Below are positions 17,513 to 25,539 of a stretch of 64,000 nucleotides of DNA, piece by piece (within the stretch, counting starts at the first letter, position 1; each line of letters opens with the position of its first letter). The stretch is taken from NCBI RefSeq assembly GCF_002240415.1, contig NZ_CP020028.1, forward strand, positions 248,001-312,000. The letters run 5' to 3'. Origin of the DNA: Paenibacillus kribbensis (GTDB taxonomy: Bacteria; Bacillota; Bacilli; Paenibacillales; Paenibacillaceae). The notes below the pieces were generated by a model. It was not told where the DNA came from. It was given only the letters and a program-made list of their open reading frames with translations, and ran no database searches. Both the position numbers and the translations under genes were made by a program.

Positions 17513-18922
17513 ATGACAACCAGAATACCAAAAAATGGTTCGGTATTGTCCGAAGCCAAGGAACTGAATTTGTTCCGTTTGACATGGCCTATATTCCTTG
17601 AATTGTTCCTGTTTATGCTGATGGGAAGCGTCGATACATTCATGCTCAGCTCTGTATCTGATAATGCAGTGTCGGGTGTGGGCGCGTCCAACCAAATTAT
17701 TTCAATTGCCATCCTTGTACTGGAGGTTATCGGCAACGGCGCTGCTATCGTCGTAGCTCAATATATCGGTTCTAAAAAACTTGTCGAAGCGGCCCAGGTT
17801 ACGGGCACGGCCATTACGTTGAATTTAATGGTAGGTCTATTGCTTAGCGTCATTTTTCTCGTCTTTGGTACTCATATGCTGCAATGGCTGAATGTCCAGG
17901 GAGATATTCTGGCTTATGCAGATTCCTATATAAGTATCGTCGGGGGTGCTATTTTCCTTCAGGCATTGATTAACGCGCTGGCGGCAACCATTCGTACACA
18001 TGGGTTTACCCGGGAAACGATGTATGTATCGGTGCTGATGAACGTGATTCACGTTCTCGGCAATTATGTTTTGATTTTCGGACATTGGGGAATGCCTGCG
18101 CTCGGCGTAGAGGGGGCAGCTATTTCTACGGTAGGCAGCCGCTTTATTTGTCTCCTGATCTTCTTCTGGCTCATGTACCGGGTCACCGAGGTGCGTGTTG
18201 AGTGGAAATACTATGTTCAGTTGTCCAGAAAATTTATCTCCAAAATTTTGCGTATTGGTGTGCCATCCGCGTTGGAGTCCATTATGTATCAGTCGTGTCA
18301 GCTCATATTCACGCTATATGTAACTTATCTGGGTGCAGAGGCGATGGCTACGCGTCAATATGCGAATAATATTTCAAGCTATATTTATTTGTTCAGTATG
18401 GCTGTCGGTATGGGTACGGCGATCGTGGTAGGAAGGCTCGTGGGAGCCAGACAGAAGGATACAGCCTATAAACGGGTATTAAGCAGTGTGAAATGGGCAT
18501 TGCTCGTGACCATAATTATTGATGCAGTAGTTATATTTTTCCGTGTGCCTCTGCTCAGTTTGTTCACCGAAAATCCTGAAATTATCCGTTTGGGAGCACA
18601 GGTTATTTTACTTAGCATGCTACTGGAAACCGGCCGGACGACGAATATCGTCATTATTAACTCGTTGCGTGCTGCTGGAGATGCCAAGTTCCCGGTCTTT
18701 ATGGGACTGATCTCCATGGTCTGCATGAGCTTGCCGCTTGGTTATCTGCTTGTGTTCAAGCTGGAAATGGGACTCGCGGGTGTGTGGCTGGCTATTGCCG
18801 CAGATGAATGGACTCGTGCCGTCATTATGTATGCCCGCTGGCGAAGCCGTTTGTGGGAAAAGCATGCGCTGGTCGAGCACGATACACCGGATCAGCCTGC
18901 AGCCCCGATTCCGGCACACTGA
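17513..18922 (+). CDS. MATE family multidrug efflux protein
   Basis: Membrane transporter of 469 residues with twelve hydrophobic segments in two similar halves, starting at ATG 17513 after GAAAGG. MATE markers are visible: the first helix FRLTWPIFLELFLFMLMGSVDT with the conserved aspartate near 43, VGASNQI, the second-half start VPSALESIMYQSCQL, and the RAAGDAKFP loop. These proteins export cationic drugs or metabolites with Na+ or H+. It is monocistronic: a terminator follows 27 bases after the stop. Substrate not inferable. Confidence 0.9.
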   Translation: MTTRIPKNGSVLSEAKELNLFRLTWPIFLELFLFMLMGSVDTFMLSSVSDNAVSGVGASNQIISIAILVLEVIGNGAAIVVAQYIGSKKLVEAAQVTGTAITLNLMVGLLLSVIFLVFGTHMLQWLNVQGDILAYADSYISIVGGAIFLQALINALAATIRTHGFTRETMYVSVLMNVIHVLGNYVLIFGHWGMPALGVEGAAISTVGSRFICLLIFFWLMYRVTEVRVEWKYYVQLSRKFISKILRIGVPSALESIMYQSCQLIFTLYVTYLGAEAMATRQYANNISSYIYLFSMAVGMGTAIVVGRLVGARQKDTAYKRVLSSVKWALLVTIIIDAVVIFFRVPLLSLFTENPEIIRLGAQVILLSMLLETGRTTNIVIINSLRAAGDAKFPVFMGLISMVCMSLPLGYLLVFKLEMGLAGVWLAIAADEWTRAVIMYARWRSRLWEKHALVEHDTPDQPAAPIPAH

Positions 18923-18948
18923 TGCCTAGCAGCATTTATGATTACGTG

Positions 18949-18986
18949 GAGGCAGTTCAAGAGAACATCTTGAGCTGCCTCTTTTT
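18949..18986 (+). terminator. Intrinsic terminator of MATE gene
   Basis: GAGGCAGTTCAAG pairs with CTTGAGCTGCCTC (one mismatch), loop of about seven bases, followed by TTTTT. Confidence 0.9.
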
Positions 18987-19146
18987 GCTGTCTGAAGCAC
19001 CATCCGTCTGCGCAGTGGCACCACGGGCAAGTTTTAGGCCGGCGTATATAATCATGTATTCATAAATAGAAGTATGGTAAATTTACTAAAAAAAAGATAT
19101 ACTTTTGTTGCACTAACGCAGTACATGAAGGACAAGGAGTGTATCG

Positions 19147-20160
19147 ATGAAGAAGCCGACGATTGAAGATGTTGCCCAGAAGGCGGGAGTGTCTAAAAGC
19201 ACGGTCTCGCAATTTCTGAACAAACGATATAAATATATGAGTGACCAGACCAGAGACCGGATTGCCGAGGTGATTCAGGAGCTGAATTATCAGCCTAACG
19301 GGCTGGCCCGCAGTTTGAAGCAAAATCGAACGTTTATGGTAGGTGTTATTGTAGCCAACATTGATTATACGCTGTCGATTCAGTCCATCCGCGCGATGGA
19401 GGAGGAATTGCAGCGCTTTGGCATTCAGGTGATCATCTGTAACGCCGACGAAAATCCAGACAAGGAGAGCCAATATATTGAGATGCTCAAGGCCCGTCAG
19501 GTGGATGGCTTAATCATCTTCCCGACAGGCAAGCATGCCGATATTTACAACCAGCTCATTCGTGAAAAGTATCCGTTGGTATTTCTGGACCGCTTGGTGG
19601 ACGGCGTGAATACGCGCAGCCTGCTGCTGGATAACGAAATGGCGATCAAGCTGGCAATTCAGGAGTTGGTATCCCATAAGCATGAGCGGATTGCGCTGAT
19701 TACCCTGCCGCTTGGAGTGAACCGGATTACGCCGCGAGTAGAGCGGCTGAGCGGTTACAAAAAGGCGCTGGAGGAGGCTGGCTTGCCCTTCCGGGAGGAG
19801 TATATGCACAGTGTACCAAGAGAAAGAATCCAGCAGACGCTGGAAGAGCTGTTTCAGCTGCCGGAGCCGCCAACTGCGCTATTGGCCGGGAATGATATCG
19901 TGCTGGCAGAAGCGCTGAAATATGTGAATGCCCGCCGTATACGCATTCCGGCGGAGCTGTCCATTATCGGAATTGATGATGCGGAGTTTGCCCATATTTA
20001 CAATCCGCCGATTACGACTATTACGCAGCCGATTGCGGATATGGGGAAGCAGGCGGCCAAGACGCTGCTGTCCAGCATTGAGGAGGGCGGTGAATCGGTG
20101 CCGATCATTTACCGTTTTGTGCCGGATATCAATCGGGGAGAATCCGTCAAGACGTTGTAG
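19147..20160 (+). CDS. kdgR: LacI-family regulator, probable KdgR
   Basis: 337 residues with ribosome site AAGGAG. The N-terminal helix-turn-helix is KKPTIEDVAQKAGVSKSTVSQFLN, with hinge YQPNGLARSLK near residue 50. A periplasmic-binding-protein-like core follows, containing GLIIFPTG, FLDRLVDG, and IIGIDDAEFAHIYNPPITTI, which precede the dimer region. It is next to the keto-deoxygluconate genes, as kdgR is in Bacillus, and likely responds to 2-keto-3-deoxygluconate. A TTTAGT-type motif shared with the kdgK, kduI and kduD upstream regions also occurs before this gene, suggesting autoregulation. The name rests on context; the effector is not proven. Confidence 0.75.
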   Translation: MKKPTIEDVAQKAGVSKSTVSQFLNKRYKYMSDQTRDRIAEVIQELNYQPNGLARSLKQNRTFMVGVIVANIDYTLSIQSIRAMEEELQRFGIQVIICNADENPDKESQYIEMLKARQVDGLIIFPTGKHADIYNQLIREKYPLVFLDRLVDGVNTRSLLLDNEMAIKLAIQELVSHKHERIALITLPLGVNRITPRVERLSGYKKALEEAGLPFREEYMHSVPRERIQQTLEELFQLPEPPTALLAGNDIVLAEALKYVNARRIRIPAELSIIGIDDAEFAHIYNPPITTITQPIADMGKQAAKTLLSSIEEGGESVPIIYRFVPDINRGESVKTL

Positions 20161-20186
20161 ACGAGCATCAAGTCATACACTATAAA

Positions 20187-20261
20187 AATAGCCCGTATTC
20201 CTTTGTACGGCCTGAGCATGCATATGCTGCTCAGGCCACACAAAAGCGAATACGGGCTATT
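20187..20261 (-). terminator. Nested double hairpin between kdgR and kdgK
   Basis: Outer arms AATAGCCCGTATTC/GAATACGGGCTATT (14 pairs) enclose a second stem, GGCCTGAGCA/TGCTCAGGCC (20209-20237). On the reverse strand the outer stem is followed by TTTTTAT, so it can terminate kdgK transcripts. On the forward strand no T run follows. Confidence 0.7.
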
Positions 20262-20345
20262 GAAGGTTAAGGTCGGCTTTTGCTGATTCGGCCTTGTTGA
20301 GCTTGCGCTAATAGCGGCGAAGATTATCCGGGGAATGAACTCGGT

Positions 20346-21302
20346 CTAATTCGTGCTGGCGCTGAGCAAAAAGGACTCCAGCTCGGCTCGCGTCGGATAG
20401 CCGTCCATGTCTCCGGCTGACATGACAGCCAGCGCGCCAAGGGCATTACCGCGCTTGACCGCTTCGGCCAGAGGCAAGCCCTCCAGCAGCGCACTGATGA
20501 CACCTGCGGCAAAGCCGTCACCGGCTCCGACGGTATCCACGACATGATCTACGCGGAAGCGTTTGACATATCCCTCTGCATCCGCGGATTTGTAGTATGC
20601 GCCTTCTGTTCCCAGCTTGATGATGACCAGCGAGGTGCCGCGGTCAAGGTAGAACGAGGCGATATCCTCAGGCGAGGTGTAGCCTGTCAATATTTTACCT
20701 TCATGAATGCCTGGCAGGAGCCAGTCGCAGCCCTCAGACGCTTCGTTAATGGCTTCCACCATCGTTTGTGTGTCAGGCCATAGCTTGGGTCTGAGGTTGG
20801 GATCGAAGGATACTGTTTTACCTGCCTTTTTCATAAACTGCTTCGCATGTCGGGCGAAGTCGCGGCATTCAGGGGAAAGTGCGACAGAAATCCCTGTAAA
20901 GTGCAGGTGACGAGCCCCGGCAAAGTAGGCTTCGTTAAAATCAGCGATGCTCAGTGTGGAAGCGGCGGAATGCTTGCGGAAATACTCCACCTCCGGGTCA
21001 CCGCTGGTGACTTTGGATTTAATCAGCATTCCGGTAGAGTGATCTTTGGTAAACATGACGTTCTGGGTGTCAATCTTCTCCTGACGCAGCGAATCGGCAA
21101 TAAACTTGCCGAACGTATCCTCGCCGAGTTTGGTCACGAGCCCGGCTCGTAGTCCCAAACGCGCCAAACCGGCCGAAACATTCGTCTCCGCCCCGGCCAG
21201 CGCTTTGGTGAATGAACGAACCTCATCCAGAGAGCCTGCTTCATTGGCATAAAACATGGCCATCGGTTCTCCGAAGGTAACAGCATCCAATGTTGCGGTC
21301 AT
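20346..21302 (-). CDS. kdgK: 2-keto-3-deoxygluconate kinase
   Basis: PfkB-family sugar kinase of 318 residues; AAGGAGG precedes the ATG. The N-terminus DAVTFGEPMAMFYANEAG and GAETNVSAGLARLG are the substrate-lid region. SFDPNLRPKLW is in the middle, and the C-terminal PfkB signature DTVGAGDGFAAG (about residue 250) carries the catalytic aspartate. It phosphorylates 2-keto-3-deoxygluconate to KDPG, which the aldolase of this locus splits. It is transcribed away from kduI-kdgA-kduD. Its upstream region contains the perfect palindrome TTTAGTAAACTAAA at 21320-21333. Confidence 0.92.
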   Translation of the reverse strand: MTATLDAVTFGEPMAMFYANEAGSLDEVRSFTKALAGAETNVSAGLARLGLRAGLVTKLGEDTFGKFIADSLRQEKIDTQNVMFTKDHSTGMLIKSKVTSGDPEVEYFRKHSAASTLSIADFNEAYFAGARHLHFTGISVALSPECRDFARHAKQFMKKAGKTVSFDPNLRPKLWPDTQTMVEAINEASEGCDWLLPGIHEGKILTGYTSPEDIASFYLDRGTSLVIIKLGTEGAYYKSADAEGYVKRFRVDHVVDTVGAGDGFAAGVISALLEGLPLAEAVKRGNALGALAVMSAGDMDGYPTRAELESFLLSASTN

Positions 21303-21319
21303 TTGAATTCCTCCTTATG

Positions 21320-21333
21320 TTTAGTAAACTAAA
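21320..21333. promoter_or_regulatory. Operator candidate (KdgR box) upstream of kdgK
   Basis: TTTAGTAAACTAAA is a perfect 14-base palindrome 17 bases before the kdgK start. The half TTTAGT recurs before kduI, kduD and the LacI-type regulator gene, with variable surroundings. Confidence 0.55.
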
Positions 21334-21335
21334 TC

Positions 21336-21349
21336 TGTAAGCGTATGCA
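21336..21349. promoter_or_regulatory. Weak cre-like site
   Basis: TGTAAGCGTATGCA keeps the TG-AA-CG core of CcpA sites but departs from the right half of the consensus at two positions. It lies next to the kdgK operator candidate. Confidence 0.3.
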
Positions 21350-21530
21350 CCACCTGAATAAAATGAAATTATCACATAAATCGGTTTTTCACAATGATGA
21401 AGTTGATATATTTGTTAAAAACTTTTTGGATAATGTAGATAAAAAAATATGAATTTGTTTATCAAAAGGTAAAAAACGTTTAAAAATCCGTGAATAATTA
21501 GGAGTTTTCAAGGTTTAGTGAAGTTTTGGG

Positions 21531-21559
21531 TTGACACCCCCTTAGATAATAATTACAAT
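21531..21559 (+). promoter_or_regulatory. Sigma-A promoter of kduI operon
   Basis: TTGACA at 21531 and TACAAT at 21554 are separated by exactly 17 bases. A GTTTAGTGAAG motif lies just before the -35 box and the palindrome GTTTATCTAAAC (21616-21627) just before the ribosome site, both resembling the locus operator motif. Confidence 0.85.
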
Positions 21560-21642
21560 TCTAGCTAAGAAGTAGAGTTAGAAACCGCTTTTATAACAAT
21601 TCCGTTGATAAAAAAGTTTATCTAAACAGGAGGAATGTTTTT

Positions 21643-22473
21643 ATGGAAATGCGTTATTCAACTCATCCCGAGCATGCCAAGCATTTCACGACTGAAGAGT
21701 TGCGTCAGCACTATCTGATTCAGGATCTGTTTGTGCCTGAGGAAGTAAAGTTGGTCTATACGCATGAGGATCGTGTCATTATCGGGGGTATTTATCCCGT
21801 GAATAAATCTGTTGCGCTGGAAGGCAGCGATCAAATCAAAGCGGCCACCTTCCTGGAGCGCCGTGAACTGGGTGTTTTCAATGTCGGCGGCAGCGGTACG
21901 GTCAAGGTAGACGGTGAAACCTACGAGCTGGCCACGAAAGACTGTCTCTACGTAGGCAAAGGTGGCAAGGAGTTGATCTTTGAAAGCGATTCCAGCGAAA
22001 AGCCTGCAAAATTTTATATCGTTTCGGCCTTGGCTCATACGACGTATCCGACAAAGAAGCAATCTTTTGCCGATGTGCCGTCTGAAAGTCTGGGTTCACA
22101 GGAAACGGCCAACAATCGTACGCTGCGCCGCTATATCCATGATGAAGGCATTCAAAGCTGCCAATTGGTTATGGGCATGACGACGCTGGAAAACGGCAGT
22201 GTGTGGAACTCCATGCCGACACATGTGCATGACCGCCGTATGGAAGTATATTTCTACTTTGAACTGGAAGAGAACGCGAGAATGTTCCACATGATGGGCG
22301 AGCCGAACGAAACGCGTCACCTGGTGATGAAGAATGATGAAGCGGTTATTTCTCCGCCTTGGTCGATCCACTGCGGTGCAGCTACGGGCAGCTATACCTT
22401 TATTTGGGGCATGGCCGGTGAAAATAAAACATACAAAGACATGGATCAGGTAGCCATGAGCGAGTTGCGTTAA
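21643..22473 (+). CDS. kduI: 5-dehydro-4-deoxy-D-glucuronate isomerase
   Basis: Cupin-fold isomerase of 276 residues, the usual KduI length, with AGGAGG upstream. It converts 5-keto-4-deoxyuronate (from unsaturated uronate disaccharides of pectin or glycosaminoglycans) to 2,5-diketo-3-deoxygluconate. Recognised stretches: EMRYSTHPEHAKHFTTEELR at the start, ERRELGVFNVGGSG, the metal site MPTHVHDRRMEVYFYF with its histidines and glutamate (about 190-205), and SPPWSIHCGA. First gene of a kduI-kdgA-kduD operon driven by a strong promoter with candidate KdgR boxes. Confidence 0.95.
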   Translation: MEMRYSTHPEHAKHFTTEELRQHYLIQDLFVPEEVKLVYTHEDRVIIGGIYPVNKSVALEGSDQIKAATFLERRELGVFNVGGSGTVKVDGETYELATKDCLYVGKGGKELIFESDSSEKPAKFYIVSALAHTTYPTKKQSFADVPSESLGSQETANNRTLRRYIHDEGIQSCQLVMGMTTLENGSVWNSMPTHVHDRRMEVYFYFELEENARMFHMMGEPNETRHLVMKNDEAVISPPWSIHCGAATGSYTFIWGMAGENKTYKDMDQVAMSELR

Positions 22474-22551
22474 CCGTTTGACGTTTTGAAACGGAAACCT
22501 GCAAGCGGCTGATGGTACATGGTCATCCCATTCGTGGAAAGGATCAGGAAC

Positions 22552-23196
22552 ATGACAAAAAGGAAAGTTTTGGAGCATATCACTTCGGTTGGTGTTGTCG
22601 CAGTTATTCGGGGAAACACAGCGGAGGAAGCGTACCAAATGTCCAAAGCCTGCATTGAAGGCGGCCTGGACAATATTGAGCTTACGTTTACTACGCCGGA
22701 TGCAGACCAGGTCATTCGTAGACTGAAAGACGAATTTAAGGATCAGGCTGTGATTGGTGCGGGGACTGTACTGGAGTCACTGACGGCGAGAATCGCGATT
22801 TTGGCTGGAGCGGAGTTTGTTGTGAGTCCTTCTTTTGAGGAAGAAACCGCCAAGCTGTGCAATTTGTACGCGATCCCGTATATGCCCGGCTGTATGACGC
22901 TGAATGAGATCAAGGAAGCCATGAAATTAGGCAGTGATGTAGTAAAGCTGTTCCCGGGCAGTGCGATGGGAGCCGATTTTGTCAAGGCAGTCAAAGGGCC
23001 AATGCCTCATGTGCAGATTATGCCAACTGGTGGTGTTGATCTGGATAATATGGAGACCTGGCTGCGCAACGGATGTGTCGCAGTAGGGATTGGCGGCAAT
23101 CTGACGGCTCCGGCCAAGGAAGGCCGCTATGATCTGATTACAGAAAATGCGGCGCGTTATGTGGCCAAATATAAAGAAATTCGTGCAGCGCTGTAA
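22552..23196 (+). CDS. kdgA: KDPG/KHG aldolase
   Basis: Class I aldolase of 214 residues. ATG 22552 (MTKRKVLEHITSVGVVAVIR) is chosen because GAAAGGA lies upstream and the family starts there. VVAVIRG at strand 1, NIELTFTTPDA with the catalytic glutamate (about 45), GAGTVL, and VVKLFPGSAMG with the Schiff-base lysine (about 125) are all present. It splits 2-keto-3-deoxy-6-phosphogluconate to pyruvate and glyceraldehyde 3-phosphate, the last step after KdgK. It lies 78 bases after kduI. Confidence 0.93.
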   Translation: MTKRKVLEHITSVGVVAVIRGNTAEEAYQMSKACIEGGLDNIELTFTTPDADQVIRRLKDEFKDQAVIGAGTVLESLTARIAILAGAEFVVSPSFEEETAKLCNLYAIPYMPGCMTLNEIKEAMKLGSDVVKLFPGSAMGADFVKAVKGPMPHVQIMPTGGVDLDNMETWLRNGCVAVGIGGNLTAPAKEGRYDLITENAARYVAKYKEIRAAL

Positions 23197-23205
23197 CGTG
23201 TAAGA

Positions 23206-23239
23206 AGATTTATTTAACTAAATAGATTTATACTAAACT
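23206..23239. promoter_or_regulatory. Direct repeat with KdgR-box-like halves upstream of kduD
   Basis: AGATTTAT occurs twice here, each followed within a few bases by ACTAAA (AGATTTATTTAACTAAA and AGATTTATACTAAA). On the reverse strand these read TTTAGT..., the same half as in the kdgK operator candidate. It lies 18 bases before the kduD start. Confidence 0.5.
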
Positions 23240-23256
23240 GTGATGGAGGCGTAAGT

Positions 23257-24033
23257 ATGGGCCTGGACAATTTTTCATTGGACTTTTTTAATCTGAAAGG
23301 CAAAACAGCCATTGTAACAGGAGGCAACACGGGTTTGGGTCAGGGCTATTCCGTAGCTTTAGCCAAAGCGGGCGCTGATTTGTTCATTGTGGCTAACATT
23401 GAAGAGTATGAAGAAACCAGACGTCTGCTGGAACCTACAGGTGTGAAGGTTGTCTTTTATAAAGCTGACCTGACGAAAAAAGAATCGATTAAGAAAATTG
23501 TAGAAGAATGCGTCAAGGAATTCGGCAAGATTGATATCCTTGTCAACAATGCGGGTACGATTCGTCGCGCTCCTTTGCTGGAGTACAAGGCTGAGGATTG
23601 GGACGCTGTCATGGAAATCAACCTGAATGCTGTATATCATCTGAGTCAGGAAGTAGCGAAGGTGATGGTAGAGCAAAAAAGCGGGAAGATTATCAATGTC
23701 GCTTCTATGCTTGCTTTTCAGGGTGGCAAGTTCGTTCCGCCGTATACAGCGAGTAAGCACGCAGTGGCTGGCTTGACCAAGGCATTTGCCAATGAGCTGG
23801 CAGTTCATAACGTGCAGATTAATGCGATTGCTCCTGGTTATATTGCGACTGCGAACACAGCTCCAATCCGTGCGGACGAGAGCCGCAATCAGGAAATTTT
23901 GTCGCGTATTCCTGCGGGCCGTTGGGGCGATCCTTCCGACCTGATGGGGGTTGTCGTATTCCTCGCCAGCAAGGGTTCCGATTATATGAATGGTCATATC
24001 CTTGCTGTGGATGGTGGCTGGCTGGTGCGTTAA
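23257..24033 (+). CDS. kduD: 2-deoxy-D-gluconate 3-dehydrogenase (KduD), SDR family
   Basis: Short-chain dehydrogenase of 258 residues with a GATGGAGG ribosome site. It reduces 2,5-diketo-3-deoxygluconate to 2-keto-3-deoxygluconate, the substrate of KdgK. Features: FNLKGKTAIVTGGNTGLGQG nucleotide-binding glycines (about 10-29), NNAGTIRR near 95, catalytic serine in NVASMLAF (about 147), YTASKHA with the tyrosine and lysine of the triad (about 160), and APGYIATANTAP. It ends the operon; a terminator follows at 24084. Confidence 0.93.
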   Translation: MGLDNFSLDFFNLKGKTAIVTGGNTGLGQGYSVALAKAGADLFIVANIEEYEETRRLLEPTGVKVVFYKADLTKKESIKKIVEECVKEFGKIDILVNNAGTIRRAPLLEYKAEDWDAVMEINLNAVYHLSQEVAKVMVEQKSGKIINVASMLAFQGGKFVPPYTASKHAVAGLTKAFANELAVHNVQINAIAPGYIATANTAPIRADESRNQEILSRIPAGRWGDPSDLMGVVVFLASKGSDYMNGHILAVDGGWLVR

Positions 24034-24083
24034 GCAAGTTAAGCGCCGTAAAGTACCGTAAAACACATCTGAGTCATGAGCTG

Positions 24084-24130
24084 AAGGCTGTCTCCAAAGG
24101 AAAAAATCCTTGCAGGCAGCCTTTGTTTGT
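24084..24130 (+). terminator. Terminator of kduI-kdgA-kduD operon
   Basis: AAGGCTGTCT...CAAAGG pairs with CCTTG...GGCAGCCTT around an A-rich loop, followed by TTTGTTTGTT. Confidence 0.8.
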
Positions 24131-24231
24131 TCAGTTGGAGCTGTATGCTGAACTGGAAGAATTGGCGTGCTATGCTGATCCGTCCTATGCATATGGCATC
24201 AATGCCCTTATAATTTAATAAGAGAAAAATT

Positions 24232-24271
24232 GCTCAGGCTCCAGCCGTACACCAGGTTGGAGCCTTTGAGC
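24232..24271. repeat. Hairpin before MFS gene
   Basis: GCTCAGGCTCCA and TGGAGCCTTTGAGC form a stem of about twelve pairs. A T run follows only on the reverse strand (AATTTTTCTC). No leftward gene ends here, so its role is unclear; it may shape the 5' leader of the following MFS gene. Confidence 0.6.
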
Positions 24272-24300
24272 ATAACACAGAGGGATAGGAGAATAGAGAG

Positions 24301-25539
24301 ATGAATTCACAGCAACACCAACGAGCTTTAGTATACAAATCTTTGTGGTATGCCGGTCCTTGGGTGCTTGCTGCAGGAGTGATTCTGATTGGTGCCAATT
24401 TGCGCGCTTCGATTACTTCTGTAGGGCCCCTTATCGGCTTGATTAAGGATTCTTTGCATATCTCAAATACACTGAGCGGGTTAGTAACGACATTACCGCT
24501 GCTTGCTTTTGCCCTATTATCGCCTTTTGTGGCTAATCTGTCGCGCCGCTTCGGGTCATCCCGTGTTATTTTTGCAGCCTTGCTGCTGTTAACCGCGGGT
24601 ATTGTGGTGCGTTCCACGTTGGGAGTGACAGCATTATTTATCGGAACAGCCATGCTGGGCTTGGCTATTGCCGTGTGCAATGTTTTGCTGCCCAGTCTGA
24701 TTAAAGAGGAATTTCCTCGCAACAGTGGGCTCATGACCGGCGTATATTCAGTAGCTATGAATGTGGTGGCTGCAACAGCATCGGGTCTGAGTATACCACT
24801 CGCTTTGAACGGAGGTATGGGCTGGCGTGGTGCATTGGGAATATGGTCCATTATGGGTGTGATTGGTATTTTACTTTGGATTCCCCAGCTTCTCAAAGCA
24901 CGTAAAACGGTCAGTAAGGCGGCCATATCCGCCCGAACCGTCAATGTGTATAAATCGTCTTTGGCCTGGAAGGTGACGCTATTTATGGGACTGCAATCTG
25001 CCCTGTTTTATGTCCCTGCCGCCTGGTTTCCCGAGATGATGAGCGGACAGGGAATGGATTCCGAGACAGCGGGCTGGATGCTGTCTGTGCTGCAATTTTC
25101 ACAAATGCCGTTTACCTTTATTGTGCCGATTTGGGCAGCGCGGTTGAAGGATCAGCGGATATTGGTTCTGATTATGGCTGCGCTGTATTTTATCGGTCTG
25201 GGCGGATTTCTGCTAGGGGCTACACAATGGAGTGTGGTTTGGGTCATTTGTATCGGTATAGCAGGCGGTTTTGCTTTTCCATTGGTGATGATGTTTTTTA
25301 ATTTGCGGACGCGGACTCCGCAGCAGGCGGCAGAGCTGTCTGGTATGGCGCAATCCTTTGGTTATTTGCTGGCGGCGACTGGGCCAACGCTGTTCGGCTA
25401 TTTGCATGATGCGACACAAGGGTGGACGATTCCGCTGCTGCTGCTTTTGTGCCTGAGTGTTGTGCTTATGTTTACGGGACTCGGTGCAGCAAAGAAACGA
25501 TATGTCGGGGGCGAGGTGGATGATCAGGCTGCAATTTGA
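24301..25539 (+). CDS. MFS transporter, CynX/NimT family
   Basis: Twelve-helix major facilitator of 412 residues. LIGANLRASITSVGPLIGLI near residue 26 is the signature start of the cyanate-transporter/2-nitroimidazole-exporter (CynX/NimT, YycB) group, and RRFGSSRVI and GVYSVAMNVVAA are also typical. These transporters handle small anions or export drugs; the substrate is not inferable here. The 3' end overlaps the next gene, a DNA-binding regulator, by about 20 bases, so the two are probably co-transcribed and the regulator may control this transporter. Confidence 0.85.
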   Translation: MNSQQHQRALVYKSLWYAGPWVLAAGVILIGANLRASITSVGPLIGLIKDSLHISNTLSGLVTTLPLLAFALLSPFVANLSRRFGSSRVIFAALLLLTAGIVVRSTLGVTALFIGTAMLGLAIAVCNVLLPSLIKEEFPRNSGLMTGVYSVAMNVVAATASGLSIPLALNGGMGWRGALGIWSIMGVIGILLWIPQLLKARKTVSKAAISARTVNVYKSSLAWKVTLFMGLQSALFYVPAAWFPEMMSGQGMDSETAGWMLSVLQFSQMPFTFIVPIWAARLKDQRILVLIMAALYFIGLGGFLLGATQWSVVWVICIGIAGGFAFPLVMMFFNLRTRTPQQAAELSGMAQSFGYLLAATGPTLFGYLHDATQGWTIPLLLLLCLSVVLMFTGLGAAKKRYVGGEVDDQAAI

